The notes beneath the pieces were generated by a model. That model was not told the DNA's origin and made no database searches. It worked only from the letters and a program-made list of their open reading frames with translations. From NCBI RefSeq assembly GCF_002892795.1, contig NZ_PJMC01000001.1, positions 372,001 to 436,000 on the forward strand: DNA of 64,000 nt. The letters are read 5' to 3'. The stretch is from Arthrobacter sp. AFG20. GTDB taxonomy: Bacteria > Actinomycetota > Actinomycetes > Actinomycetales > Micrococcaceae. Below are positions 27,738-36,507 of this stretch, piece by piece (position 1 is the first letter of the stretch; each line of letters opens with the position of its first letter). The position numbers and the translations under genes are program-made.

Positions 27738-27896
27738 ATGTGGTCAATCCTCCTGATGGGACTGGCCGGTCTCCTGGTGGGTGGCGGCCTGTCCTTCAGG
27801 CAGCAGCGCAAGCCGCTCTGGATCCAGATCGGTTTCTATGTGCTGGCGGCCATGTCGCTGCTGGCCGCCTACCTGCTGACCCTTCCCGGCACATAA
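27738..27896 (+). CDS. 52-residue two-helix membrane protein in the his operon
   Basis: The ORF starts directly at the base after the hisH stop and encodes MWSILLMGLAGLLVGGGLSF, a short basic loop RQQRKPLW, then a second helix (IQIGFYVLAAMSLLAAYLL). Codon use matches its neighbours. It is followed by a 75-base gap and priA. No function known; probably a real gene because it fills the hisH-priA gap in phase with the operon. Confidence 0.65.
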   Translation: MWSILLMGLAGLLVGGGLSFRQQRKPLWIQIGFYVLAAMSLLAAYLLTLPGT

Positions 27897-27971
27897 CCAA
27901 CTAACCCGCCGTGTGCGGCGCAGAAGTCGCCGCCCACGGGAACCAGCGCCTACAAGAACTGAGGACCCCTG

Positions 27972-28718
27972 ATGACCAGCCAAAACGAGCTGCCGGTACT
28001 TGAACTGCTACCCGCCGTCGACGTCGTGAACGGCCAGGCCGTCCGCCTGGTCCAGGGCGAGGCCGGCAGCGAAACAAGCTACGGAACGCCGTTGGAGGCG
28101 GCGCTCAACTGGCAGCAGCAGGGCGCAGAATGGGTCCACCTGGTGGATCTGGACGCTGCCTTCGGACGCGGCTCAAACGCGGACCTGCTGCGCGAAGTGG
28201 TGGGCCGGCTGGACATCAAGGTTGAGCTCTCCGGCGGGCTCCGCGACGATGAATCCCTGGAAAAGGCGCTGGACCTGGGCGTCGCCCGGGTGAACCTCGG
28301 CACCGCCGCCCTGGAGAACCCGGACTGGACCGCGCGGGCCATCGACCGATTCGGTGACCGGATCGCCGTCGGCCTGGACGTCCGGGGAACCACCTTGGCC
28401 GGACGCGGCTGGACCAAGGAAGGCGGGGACCTGTGGGACGTTTTGGGCCGCCTCGAGGAGGCCGGCTGCGCCCGCTACGTCGTCACTGACGTGACCAAGG
28501 ACGGGACGCTGCAGGGGCCGAACGTAGAACTTCTGCGGCAGATGGTGGAGAAGACCGGCAAGCCCGTGGTGGCCTCCGGTGGCATTTCCAGCCTTGATGA
28601 CCTAAAGGTCCTGCGCTCCTTGGTGCCGCTCGGCGTCGAAGGCGCCATCGTTGGCAAGGCCCTGTACGCCGGCGCCTTCACCCTGCCCGAGGCCCTCGAC
28701 GTCGCCGGCCGCCGCTAG
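27972..28718 (+). CDS. priA: Bifunctional HisA/TrpF isomerase PriA
   Basis: 248 aa (beta/alpha)8 barrel. In actinobacteria lacking trpF, PriA isomerises both ProFAR (histidine) and PRA (tryptophan). [34 protein letters not shown] and the second catalytic region [13 protein letters not shown] match PriA. GAGGA precedes the ATG. Dual function is assumed from phylogeny; whether a separate trpF exists cannot be seen here. Confidence 0.92.
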   Translation: MTSQNELPVLELLPAVDVVNGQAVRLVQGEAGSETSYGTPLEAALNWQQQGAEWVHLVDLDAAFGRGSNADLLREVVGRLDIKVELSGGLRDDESLEKALDLGVARVNLGTAALENPDWTARAIDRFGDRIAVGLDVRGTTLAGRGWTKEGGDLWDVLGRLEEAGCARYVVTDVTKDGTLQGPNVELLRQMVEKTGKPVVASGGISSLDDLKVLRSLVPLGVEGAIVGKALYAGAFTLPEALDVAGRR

Positions 28719-28727
28719 GACATCGCC

Positions 28728-29639
28728 GTGACCGAGCACCAGCGCAACTCCGCGGACGGCGGCGGACAGGCAGCGGACCTGCCCCCGGCACGCCGGCTGC
28801 CCGGTCACATCGAGGCCGCCCTTGCCGGCGCGGGAGGCGCCGCCGATTCGGCCGGACAGCCCTGGGCCGGGCGGAGCCTCGCCGGTGAAGACGCCAAAAT
28901 CCACAATTTCGAGGACGACGACGGCACAGCCGACGCCGGCTACCTCACCGCAGTCTCCGCTCTTGTTGCCGGCGACGGCGACGAGGCCGCGGTGGTTGCC
29001 TCGCTGGCCAGTGCCCGCGTCTTTGTCCCCGTCGTGGCACAGCTGGCGGAGGAAGCCGAGGGCGCGCACGGCGTGCACGCCGACAAGCAGGCGGACATGG
29101 CGCTGGTGACGCTCAAGGCTCCCGACGGCCGCCTTGCCATGCCCGTGTTCACTTCGGCGGAAGCGCTGGCGGCATGGCACCCGGAGGCTCGGCCAGTGGC
29201 CGTGTACGCCGCGAGGGCAGCCCTCTCCGCCGTCGCCGAGGGGGCAGAGCTGCTGGTGGTGGACCCCGGTTCCGAAATGACCTTTGTGGTCCGGCGCCCC
29301 GGCGTCTGGGCCCTCGCGCAGCAGCAACAGTGGGTGCCGGCCTACCTGGACACCGAGCTGGCTGAGGTGCTGCGCGCAGGAGCCGAAGGCAAGCCCGCCG
29401 TCCGCGGACTCGAGGTCCTTCCCGGCGGGGGAGTCGCCACCACCACGGCCTCGGGCGACCGCGTCGGTGGCGGCGGCGTCGGACCGGAACTGCGGGTGGT
29501 GCTCTACCTGGAGGACGGACTCGATGCGGCCGCGGTCCAGGCCCTCGTTGCCGGCCTCCAGACCGAGTGGAGCCGGAATGTATTGTTTGGTGAGCGCGTT
29601 GATTCGATCGAAGTCAAGCTAAGGCGCGCCGCGCAGTAG
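28728..29639 (+). CDS. SseB-family protein
   Basis: 303 aa, GTG start nine bases after priA. The middle part (ARVFVPVVAQ to MALVTLKAPDGRLAMPVFTSAEALAAWHPEARPV) is the SseB N-terminal domain pattern. The N-terminal 60 residues are disordered. Such proteins commonly follow priA or precede infC in actinobacteria; function unknown. Confidence 0.8.
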   Translation: MTEHQRNSADGGGQAADLPPARRLPGHIEAALAGAGGAADSAGQPWAGRSLAGEDAKIHNFEDDDGTADAGYLTAVSALVAGDGDEAAVVASLASARVFVPVVAQLAEEAEGAHGVHADKQADMALVTLKAPDGRLAMPVFTSAEALAAWHPEARPVAVYAARAALSAVAEGAELLVVDPGSEMTFVVRRPGVWALAQQQQWVPAYLDTELAEVLRAGAEGKPAVRGLEVLPGGGVATTTASGDRVGGGGVGPELRVVLYLEDGLDAAAVQALVAGLQTEWSRNVLFGERVDSIEVKLRRAAQ

Positions 29640-29698
29640 CCGCCGGCCCGGTGGGGTCCGTTCCGGTGCTGTCCGGCGGCGGAACTGAGGACCCACCT

Positions 29699-30997
29699 GT
29701 GAATTTCAGCCTGTACCGGGAGCTGCTGGCCGTCCGGCCCATCCGCCGGCTCCTGGCGGTCGGCATGATCGCCCGCATTCCCCACTCGGCGGCGGGCGTC
29801 CTGCTGACCCTGCACATCGTCCTTACCCTCGGCGAGGGCTACGCGGCCGCGGGAACGGCAGCCGCCGTGATGACCATCGGCATCGCGGTCGGCGCTCCTT
29901 GGCGGGGCCGCCGGGTGGATACGGTGGGCCTGCGGACGGCGTTGATACCATCCGTGATTTCGGAAACCGTCATCTGGTCCATCGTGCCGCACGTCTCCTA
30001 TCAGTGGCTGCTGCCGCTCGTGTTCGTGGGCGGCCTGCTGACGCTTCCCATCTTCAGTGTGGTTCGGCAGTCCCTGGGAGTCCTGGCGGACGGCGACCAG
30101 CGCAGGACCGCCTTCGCGCTGGACGCAGTCAGCACCGAGATGGTGTTTATGATCGGCCCGGCCGCGGGTGCCGTGGTGGCCACGAGCGGGCATTCCGTGC
30201 TGGGGCTGACCGCCGTCGGTGTCTCGACATCGCTGGCCGGACTCTTCCTCATGTCGTTCAACCCGCCCACCCGCAGTACTGTTCGCAGCGAATCCTGTGA
30301 GGCGGACGAACAGGTTGCCGCAGAGGTGGCCGTTGTGGCTGCCGCCCCAGCACACCTGCAGGAGGCTGCCGCGGAACTCGGTCCGGCGGCTGCGGGCAGC
30401 AGGCGGCGGGCAGTCCTGAGGCGCAGGGTGGCCCACAGCTTCGGCTGGTTCATCCCTGCGGTGGCCGCGGTGTTTGCCGTTGCCGCCGGCGCCGGCATGG
30501 TGCTCAGCGGCACTGATGTGGGAATCGTGGCTGCGCTGGAGACAGGCGGCCGCCAGGGCGAGATTGGCGTGGTGTTCCTCTTCTGGTGCGCCGCGTCGGT
30601 GGTCGGCGGCCTCGTCTACGGGGCCATGCACCGCCCCGTTTCACCGATCCTCCTGCTGCTGGGCATGGCTGCCCTGACCATTCCCATGGGGTTTGCCACC
30701 GACACACTGACCCTCAGCCTGCTGTCGCTGCTGCCGGGGCTCCTCTGTGCACCGGTGCTCTCGGCAGCATCCGAGAAGGTTGCCGAACTGGTTGACGAGG
30801 CCAGGCGGGGCGAGGCCATGGGCTGGTACGGGTCCGCGCTGACCGCCGGCGTGGCACTGGGGGCTCCGCTGGCAGGACTTTTCATCGACAGCATTGGCGC
30901 GGCGGGAGGCTTCGTGTCGGTCGGGACGGCAGGGGTGCTGCTCTGCGCCGTGGGGCTTGTCCTGCAGCAGCGGCGCCGCCGCGCCGCCTCATCCTGA
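29699..30997 (+). CDS. MFS transporter
   Basis: 432 aa, twelve predicted helices with a long charged loop between helices six and seven (about residues 195-240, rich in Ala/Glu). NFSLYRELLAVRPIRRLLAVGMIARIPHSA is the start of many actinobacterial major-facilitator proteins beside infC. GTG 29699 preceded by GAGGA is preferred over GTG 29651. Substrate unknown. Confidence 0.85.
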   Translation: MNFSLYRELLAVRPIRRLLAVGMIARIPHSAAGVLLTLHIVLTLGEGYAAAGTAAAVMTIGIAVGAPWRGRRVDTVGLRTALIPSVISETVIWSIVPHVSYQWLLPLVFVGGLLTLPIFSVVRQSLGVLADGDQRRTAFALDAVSTEMVFMIGPAAGAVVATSGHSVLGLTAVGVSTSLAGLFLMSFNPPTRSTVRSESCEADEQVAAEVAVVAAAPAHLQEAAAELGPAAAGSRRRAVLRRRVAHSFGWFIPAVAAVFAVAAGAGMVLSGTDVGIVAALETGGRQGEIGVVFLFWCAASVVGGLVYGAMHRPVSPILLLLGMAALTIPMGFATDTLTLSLLSLLPGLLCAPVLSAASEKVAELVDEARRGEAMGWYGSALTAGVALGAPLAGLFIDSIGAAGGFVSVGTAGVLLCAVGLVLQQRRRRAASS

Positions 30998-31067
30998 CGG
31001 TCTCGGGTTTCATTCGGAAGAGGTTCCCTGCGGAGCGCTTCCGGACGAAGTGCCCCAAAAGACAAAA

Positions 31068-31107
31068 ACGGCGGCGGGCCGGCCCCGAAGAGCCGGCCCG
31101 CCGCCGT
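31068..31107. terminator. Strong hairpin between the MFS and DUF1844 genes
   Basis: A 16-bp GC-rich perfect stem with an 8-nt loop between convergent genes. An A-run precedes it, giving a T-run after the stem on the minus strand, so it likely serves the DUF1844 gene as well. Confidence 0.8.
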
Positions 31108-31120
31108 CGTAATTCAATCT

Positions 31121-31507
31121 TTAGTTCACTGCCCCGGTGAACTTCTCACCGGGACCCTTGCCCGGCGGATCCGGAATGATGGACTCTTCGCGGAAGGCGA
31201 GTTGCAGTGACCGCAGGCCATCGCGCAACGGACCGGCATGCTGCGAACCGATTTCCGGGGCGGCCGCCGTCACCAGGCCGGCAAGGGCGGTGATGAGCTT
31301 GCGGGCCTCATCCAGGTCCTTCAGCTCAGCGGCGTTCTCCTCTGCGGCCAGGCCGAGCTTCACGGCCGAGGCGCTCATCAGGTGCACGGCCGCCGTGGTG
31401 ATGACCTCGATCGCAGGAACTTCGGAGATGTCGCGGATTTGCTGTGTCACGTCGTCCCCGGCGCCAGGCGCCTGGTAGACGTGTGAATTGCTGTCTGGAG
31501 TGCTCAT
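31121..31507 (-). CDS. DUF1844 domain-containing protein
   Basis: 128 aa. Contains IRDISEVPAIEVITTAAVHLMSASAVKLGLA and LDEARKLITALAGLV, the DUF1844 pattern, conserved next to infC in actinobacteria. Predicted cytosolic and helical. Function unknown. Divergent from infC. Confidence 0.85.
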   Translation of the reverse strand: MSTPDSNSHVYQAPGAGDDVTQQIRDISEVPAIEVITTAAVHLMSASAVKLGLAAEENAAELKDLDEARKLITALAGLVTAAAPEIGSQHAGPLRDGLRSLQLAFREESIIPDPPGKGPGEKFTGAVN

Positions 31508-31600
31508 ACTGGTAAGCTTGTCACAGACCGACTGGATGTCGTTATTTTGCCGTGGATGAGACCCACTGCCGCGAATGTGCGGTAAGCGGGCATCTTTATG

Positions 31601-31849
31601 TAGAATTGATATTCAGTTTGCAAGCGGAGTTCTCTCCCACCCGCGTCAGCCGTTTTCCCGGAAGTTTTAGGGAAGCAAGGTTGCCGGGTAACGGTCGGGC
31701 GGTTCACCGGGTTAGGAGCCCGGGGAAGTGCGTGCGGTCCCTCGCGGGATGTGCACATCCGATCCTTTGAGGCCTTCGATTGCTCCGGCAATTGGGGGCC
31801 TTCTCTATTTTGCCGGTGGAACACCCATCACGAACACAGGAGCTTTAAC
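31601..31849 (+). promoter_or_regulatory. infC leader RNA region
   Basis: TAGAAT (31601-31606) is a likely -10. The following ~240 bases contain a hairpin CCGGG/CCCGG in 31711-31731, a stem TCCC/GGGA enclosed by GTGC/GCAC (about 31727-31755), and the terminator at 31770-31811. No protein gene on this strand lies between the promoter and infC, so the leader is probably regulatory. Confidence 0.55.
31770..31811 (+). terminator. Intrinsic terminator within the infC leader (attenuator)
   Basis: A continuous 14-bp stem (31770-31783 with 31788-31801, three G-U pairs) closed by the loop TCCG is followed by TTCTCTATTTT. It lies 39 bases before the infC start and downstream of the presumed infC promoter. 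The upstream gene is divergent, so there is no other + strand transcript to end here. Confidence 0.7.
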
Positions 31850-32932
31850 ATTAGCGAGCCAAGAATCAATGAGCGTATCCGCGTCCCTGAGGTGCGGCTG
31901 GTCGGCCCTGCCGGCGAACAGGTAGGAATCGTCCGTATTGAGGATGCCCTGCGTCTGGCTGCCGAGTCCGACCTGGATCTCGTTGAAGTTGCACCGCAGG
32001 CTAAGCCTCCGGTGTGCAAGCTGATGGACTTCGGCAAGTACAAGTACGAAGCCGCGGTCAAGGCCCGTGAGGCCCGGAAGAACCAGACCAACACGGTTTT
32101 GAAGGAAATCCGGTTCCGCCTGAAGATCGACACCCATGACTACGAGACCAAGCGCGGCCACGCCCTCCGCTTCCTCGGAGCCGGGGACAAGGTCAAGGCC
32201 ATGATCCAGTTCCGTGGCCGTGAACAGCAGCGTCCCGAAATGGGCCTGCGCCTGCTTCAGCGTTTCGCGGAAGATGTCGGTGAGGTCGGTGTGGTCGAGT
32301 CCAGCCCCCGCATCGACGGCCGCAACATGGTCATGGTCATCGGTCCGCTGAAGAACAAGGCGGAAGCCAAGGCCGAAGCGCGCCGTGCAACGCAGCGTGC
32401 AGAAGCCAAGGCCCAGAATGAAGCCAAGGCCGCAGGCCGCGTGGACACCTCCGGTGACGATCAGGCACCCCTGACGCAGTCGCTTGCCGACCTTCTGCCG
32501 GAAGGCTTCCAGGTTTCCACGGAGGCCGCTGCGCAGGACGCCCCGGCAGCAGCTGAGGCAGCCGCTCCGGAAGCCGCCGTCGAAACGCCCTCGGTTCCGG
32601 TCGAAGCAGCTCCGGCTGCCGAGGCTCCCGCGGAAGCACCCAAGGTTGCCGAAGCGCCCAAGGTTGCCAAGGAGGCCGAGCCGAAGCGCGAGGTACCCAA
32701 GGCCGCAGCACCCAAGGCAGCCCCCGCTGCTCCCCGGGCCGCAGCACCGAAGGCGGCAGCGCCTGCAGAGCCGAAGGCTCCCGTAGCTGAATCGCCTGCT
32801 CCGGCAGCGCCGAAGCCTGCGGCTGCCCCGGCCCCGCCCAAGCCGGTGGCCAGGCCGGCAGCGCCGAAGCCTGTTGCGCGACCCGCAGCGCCCCGGCCCA
32901 CGCCGAAGCCGGCGGGCAAGAAGACCACCTAG
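31850..32932 (+). CDS. infC: Translation initiation factor IF-3 with long Ala/Pro/Lys tail
   Basis: 360 aa. IF-3 blocks 30S-50S joining and proofreads the start codon. N-domain begins [15 protein letters not shown], the C-domain ends near [10 protein letters not shown] (~170). No canonical start gives this N-terminus: ATT 31850 lies seven bases after AGGAG, as in the autoregulated AUU start of E. coli infC. A canonical ATG upstream (31751) would read across the terminator. The last ~190 residues are Ala/Pro/Lys/Glu-rich, far beyond the ~200 aa of mycobacterial IF-3. Confidence 0.93.
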   Translation: MSEPRINERIRVPEVRLVGPAGEQVGIVRIEDALRLAAESDLDLVEVAPQAKPPVCKLMDFGKYKYEAAVKAREARKNQTNTVLKEIRFRLKIDTHDYETKRGHALRFLGAGDKVKAMIQFRGREQQRPEMGLRLLQRFAEDVGEVGVVESSPRIDGRNMVMVIGPLKNKAEAKAEARRATQRAEAKAQNEAKAAGRVDTSGDDQAPLTQSLADLLPEGFQVSTEAAAQDAPAAAEAAAPEAAVETPSVPVEAAPAAEAPAEAPKVAEAPKVAKEAEPKREVPKAAAPKAAPAAPRAAAPKAAAPAEPKAPVAESPAPAAPKPAAAPAPPKPVARPAAPKPVARPAAPRPTPKPAGKKTT

Positions 32933-33050
32933 TTCGAAACTGCGGAAGGCATCGCCTTCAGGCAGCCAGCAACCAGCATGCCGCCCGCAGGGGCGGCTGC
33001 GCGATAGAACTGCGGACATTGTCCGCGGATACGTAAGGAGATCGGTTCCC

Positions 33051-33245
33051 ATGCCGAAGATGAAGACCCACAGCGGTGCTAAGAAGCGCTTCAAGCTGAC
33101 CGGCAGCGGCAAGCTGCGCCGCCAGCAGGCCAACCGCCGCCACTACCTGGAGCACAAGTCCTCCAGGCTGACCCGCCGCCTCGCCGGCGACAAGATCGTC
33201 TTCAAGGGCGACGCCAAGGTCATCCGGAAGATGCTGGGCATCTAA
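33051..33245 (+). CDS. rpmI: 50S ribosomal protein L35
   Basis: 64 aa, standard length. [20 protein letters not shown] is diagnostic. AAGGAG ten bases upstream. The 118-base gap after infC contains two small hairpins (32945-32959 GAAGGC/GCCTTC; 33012-33026 GCGGAC/GTCCGC) that could be processing or regulatory sites. Confidence 0.97.
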   Translation: MPKMKTHSGAKKRFKLTGSGKLRRQQANRRHYLEHKSSRLTRRLAGDKIVFKGDAKVIRKMLGI

Positions 33246-33362
33246 TTTCCAAGCATTCTGACTGACTGCCGCCTGGCAGCAGTCAACTACCAATAAGCCT
33301 TCTCAGGCCAGCCGGTTACCGGCAGTAGTCGCTTGGGATCAGATTTTTGAAGGAGTACGCAC

Positions 33363-33818
33363 GTGGCACGTGTGAAGCGGGCGGTAAACGCCCACAAGAA
33401 GCGCCGGGTTATCCTCGAACGCGCCAAAGGTTACCGTGGACAGCGCTCACGCCTGTACCGCAAGGCCAAAGAGCAGCTGCTGCACTCGTTTGTGTACAGC
33501 TACGGCGACCGCAAGAAGAAGAAGGGCGACTTCCGCCGCCTGTGGATCCAGCGCATCAACGCTGCATCCCGCGCAAACGGCCTGACTTACAACCGCCTGA
33601 TCCAGGGCCTGAAGGCCGCTGAGGTCGAGGTTGACCGCCGCATGCTGGCCGAGCTCGCCGTTTCCGACGCCAACGCTTTCGCTGCGCTGGTCCAGGTTGC
33701 CAAGGACTCCCTGCCTGCAGACACTTCCGCTCCGGCCGCCAAGGCTGAGGCTGCACCGAAGGCCAAGGCTACCCGCGCACGCGCTGCGAAGAAGCCGGCT
33801 GCTGCAGCTGCTGAGTAA
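33363..33818 (+). CDS. rplT: 50S ribosomal protein L20 with Ala/Lys-rich tail
   Basis: 151 aa. Core [20 protein letters not shown] to [20 protein letters not shown] is typical; L20 is needed early in 50S assembly and represses its own operon in several bacteria. GTG start with AAGGAG eight bases upstream. The usual protein is ~120 aa; the extra ~30 residues ([20 protein letters not shown]...) echo the low-complexity tail of IF-3 in the same operon. Confidence 0.96.
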   Translation: MARVKRAVNAHKKRRVILERAKGYRGQRSRLYRKAKEQLLHSFVYSYGDRKKKKGDFRRLWIQRINAASRANGLTYNRLIQGLKAAEVEVDRRMLAELAVSDANAFAALVQVAKDSLPADTSAPAAKAEAAPKAKATRARAAKKPAAAAAE

Positions 33819-33871
33819 GCAGGCAACTCCCAGTTCAAGGACCGGTGGCAACAGCCACTAAGGTTTCTTAT

Positions 33872-34768
33872 ATGAACGAAACCGGGCGCCCGCAAGACTT
33901 TCCACTCTCCAATCCCCGAGCAGATCGGGTCAGGGACGTGGCAAAGCTTGCAGGGCGCCCGGCCCGTTTAAAGCGCCGGCAGTTCCTGGCCGAGGGCCCC
34001 CAGGCTGTACGTGAGGCCCTGGTGCTTCACGGCAAGCGGATCGCTGCGGGCCAGCCGGGCATAGTCCGCGAGGTGTATGCCAGCGAGGCCTGCCTGGACC
34101 GTTACCCCGAATTTGAAGAACTGGCCGTGGAAACCAGCGCCCGGCTCGCTACGGACGACGTCCTTGCCGCCATGGCGGACACCGTCACGCCGCAGGGGAT
34201 CGTTGCGGTGTGCGATTTCGTGGATGTCGCCCTGGCGGACGTGCTCGACGCCGGACCGCGGTTGATTGCCGTGCTCTGCCAGGTCCGCGATCCCGGGAAT
34301 GCCGGGACGGTGCTTCGGGCCGCAGACGCCGCCGGCGCCGACGCCGTGGTCCTCACCGGTTCCAGCGTGGATATCTACAATCCGAAGGCGGTCCGCTCAA
34401 CCGCCGGCTCCCTCTTCCACCTTCCGGTGGTCCTCGGTGCCGACGTCAACGAACTGGCTGCGCTGTGCAAGGAGCGGGGGATTGGCGTCCTAGCAGCGGA
34501 CGGCTACGGGCAGCTGAACCTCGACCGCCTGCAGGACGAGAACGCCGCACGCCGGCTTGGCGCTTCGGCCGCCGGCTCTGACTACGCCCTGGAAAACCCC
34601 ACGGCCTGGCTTTTCGGCAACGAAGCCCAAGGGCTCTCCGAGGACGAGCTTGCGCTGGCCGACCACCGGGTGGCGGTGCCAGTCTATGGCGCCGCTGAGA
34701 GCCTCAACCTTGGAACGGCCGCCACCGTCTGCCTCTACGCGAGTGCGAGGTCCCAGCAGCCCGCCTAG
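33872..34768 (+). CDS. SpoU/TrmH-family rRNA 2'-O-methyltransferase (TsnR-like)
   Basis: 298 aa. N-terminal substrate-binding part (RRQFLAEGPQAVREAL) and C-terminal SPOUT knot domain with motifs LCQVRDPGNAGTVLRAADAAGADAVVL, NPTAWLFGNEAQGL and SLNLGTAATVCLY. Probably methylates 23S rRNA. ATG 33872 is chosen because TAAGGT (33859-33864) lies seven bases upstream. The position after rplT is conserved in actinobacteria. Confidence 0.9.
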   Translation: MNETGRPQDFPLSNPRADRVRDVAKLAGRPARLKRRQFLAEGPQAVREALVLHGKRIAAGQPGIVREVYASEACLDRYPEFEELAVETSARLATDDVLAAMADTVTPQGIVAVCDFVDVALADVLDAGPRLIAVLCQVRDPGNAGTVLRAADAAGADAVVLTGSSVDIYNPKAVRSTAGSLFHLPVVLGADVNELAALCKERGIGVLAADGYGQLNLDRLQDENAARRLGASAAGSDYALENPTAWLFGNEAQGLSEDELALADHRVAVPVYGAAESLNLGTAATVCLYASARSQQPA

Positions 34769-34771
34769 CGC

Positions 34772-34838
34772 TGGAGTTTTTGTCCAGATATCGGCCGCAA
34801 AAGACGTTTTTAGTCGCGATATCTGGACAAAAACTCCA
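34772..34838. repeat. 67-bp palindromic element with 22-bp perfect arms
   Basis: Arms 34772-34793 and 34817-34838 are exact reverse complements (starting TGGAGTTTTTGTCC), with a 23-base loop containing GACGTTTTTAGTC. It lies three bases after the methylase stop. Base composition is AT-richer than the surroundings, and a separate ordinary terminator follows at 34869, so this looks like a REP-type or miniature mobile element rather than the gene's own terminator. Confidence 0.75.
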
Positions 34839-34868
34839 CTGGGAGGCAGCGTCGGCAGCCGTACACGA

Positions 34869-34906
34869 AGGAGCGGGGGCCCACCGTCCGGTGGACCCCC
34901 GCTCCT
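34869..34906. terminator. Terminator between the methylase and GlsB-like genes
   Basis: AGGAGCGGGGG and CCCCCGCTCCT enclose CCACCG/CGGTGG, giving about 17 paired bases, followed by TGTCTATTTTGT. Confidence 0.8.
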
Positions 34907-34967
34907 GTCTATTTTGTCTGTTGTGGGCCCGGGCCAGTTGCGGCCCAGGGCCCGTGACTTGGGCCTG

Positions 34968-35243
34968 TTATGGTGCCCGGGTGCTGTGGCTGCGGCCGGT
35001 GATGGCGCCGTAGATACCTGCGACTACGAGGCCGCCGATGATGGCGAGGATCCAGGTGCCAAGGTCGAAGAACGCCAGGTCACCCTTGCCGAAGAGAAGG
35101 CTGCCGATCCAGCCGCCAACGATGGCGCCAACGACGCCCAGAACCAGGCTGGTGACCCAGCCGCCGCCGACCCTGCCGGGCATGACGGCTTTAACGATTG
35201 CGCCTACGATCAGGCCGAGAATAATCCAAGCAAGAAATCCCAT
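34968..35243 (-). CDS. GlsB/YeaQ/YmgE-family stress membrane protein
   Basis: 91 aa. MGFLAWIILGLIVGAIVKAVMPGR and LVLGVVGAIVGGWIGSLLFG are diagnostic of the family of small three-helix inner-membrane proteins linked to general stress. The ATG at 35243 is preceded by AAGGAG; a further ATG at 35258 lies before that site and is unlikely. The 231 bases upstream to 35474 hold a small hairpin (35412-35430) near the CDF start. Confidence 0.9.
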   Translation of the reverse strand: MGFLAWIILGLIVGAIVKAVMPGRVGGGWVTSLVLGVVGAIVGGWIGSLLFGKGDLAFFDLGTWILAIIGGLVVAGIYGAITGRSHSTRAP

Positions 35244-35474
35244 TGTCTGCTCCTTCATATTCGTCGGGATCGATTCTTATCAGTCCCGATATGGCTTCAA
35301 GCTAACACAGCACGTGATTACTTGTCAGCAGGCTTACTTTTGGCACTTTTCGTGGCGTGTGAAGCCGTGTCCGGTGTCTGTCCGGGGCCGGACGGGTACG
35401 GTATTTACTAGACGGCGGTTCCATACCGCCCTGTCCCATCCGTTGAAATATCCACGTGAAGAGGTGAGCCTCCC

Positions 35475-36428
35475 TTGGCTGCAAATGGCGGTACCAAGGC
35501 GATTGTCGCGGCCTTGGCTGCAAACCTGACAATCGCCGTTTTGAAGTTCGTCGCGTTCATCCTGACGTTGTCGTCTTCCATGTTGGCTGAGGCCATCCAC
35601 TCTGTCGCCGACTCGGGCAACCAGGTCCTGCTGCTGGTGGGCGGAAAGCGCGCCCAACGGGCAGCCAGCCCGGAACACCCGTTCGGCTACGGGCGCGAGC
35701 GGTACATTTATGCGTTCATCGTTTCCATCGTGCTCTTCAGCGTCGGCGGCCTGTTCGCCTTGTATGAAGCGTGGGAAAAAATCCAGCATCCGCACGGGAT
35801 CGAAGGTGACTTCTGGTGGGTGCCCCTAGCCGTGCTGGTGGGTGCCATCATCGCCGAGGGATTCTCGTTCCGAACGGCCATCGTCGAAGCCAACCACGTG
35901 CGCGGCAGCCAGGGCTGGATCAGCTTCGTGCGGACCGCCAAGCAGCCCGAGCTTCCGGTGATCCTGCTCGAGGACTTCGGTGCCCTGCTGGGCCTGGTCT
36001 TCGCCCTGTTCGGCGTGGGGCTGACCCTGCTGACCGGCGACGGCATCTGGGACGGGATCGGTACCGGAATGATCGGCCTGCTGCTGGTGGCCATTGCTGT
36101 GATTCTGGCGATGGAAACCAAGTCGTTGCTGCTGGGGGAGTCGGCAACCAAGGACGACGTCGGACGCATCCGGCACGCCATCGAAGCGGACGGCACCGCC
36201 ATCATCCACCTCAAGACCCTGCACCTGGGCCCGGAGGAGCTGCTCGTGGCCGCCAAGATCAGCGTGGAGGCGGGCGATTCGGGGCTGGATATTGCCAAGG
36301 CCATCGACGACGCCGAAGCCCGGATCCGCTCGGCGGTTCCCATCGCGCGGGTCATCTACCTGGAGCCCGACATCCGCCGCGCGCAGGTGGCCAGCGGGCC
36401 CGCCCTTGCGGGCGACTCAGGCGCCTAG
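35475..36428 (+). CDS. Cation diffusion facilitator transporter
   Basis: 317 aa. N-terminal six-helix CDF domain with LAEAIHSVADSGNQVLLLVGGKRA, where the HSVAD motif supplies the metal site, and a C-terminal cytosolic domain. Such transporters export Zn2+, Fe2+ or Mn2+ using the proton gradient; a serine/asparagine-containing second site leaves the metal uncertain. TTG start with AGAGGTGAG upstream. The leader hairpin GGCGGT/ACCGCC might regulate translation. Confidence 0.87.
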   Translation: MAANGGTKAIVAALAANLTIAVLKFVAFILTLSSSMLAEAIHSVADSGNQVLLLVGGKRAQRAASPEHPFGYGRERYIYAFIVSIVLFSVGGLFALYEAWEKIQHPHGIEGDFWWVPLAVLVGAIIAEGFSFRTAIVEANHVRGSQGWISFVRTAKQPELPVILLEDFGALLGLVFALFGVGLTLLTGDGIWDGIGTGMIGLLLVAIAVILAMETKSLLLGESATKDDVGRIRHAIEADGTAIIHLKTLHLGPEELLVAAKISVEAGDSGLDIAKAIDDAEARIRSAVPIARVIYLEPDIRRAQVASGPALAGDSGA

Positions 36429-36467
36429 CTGCTTACCCCTGGGGCCGCCGGCCCCCGTGCAATTCTG

Positions 36468-36507
36468 AGCCGCTGGCTCCGTGACTGCTGTTACGGAGCC
36501 AGCGGCT
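36468..36507. terminator. Bidirectional terminator between CDF and MFS genes
   Basis: AGCCGCTGGCTCCGT and its complement (15 bp) around a 10-nt loop, followed by TTTTT on the + strand; it overlaps the last codons of the convergent MFS gene. Confidence 0.85.
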
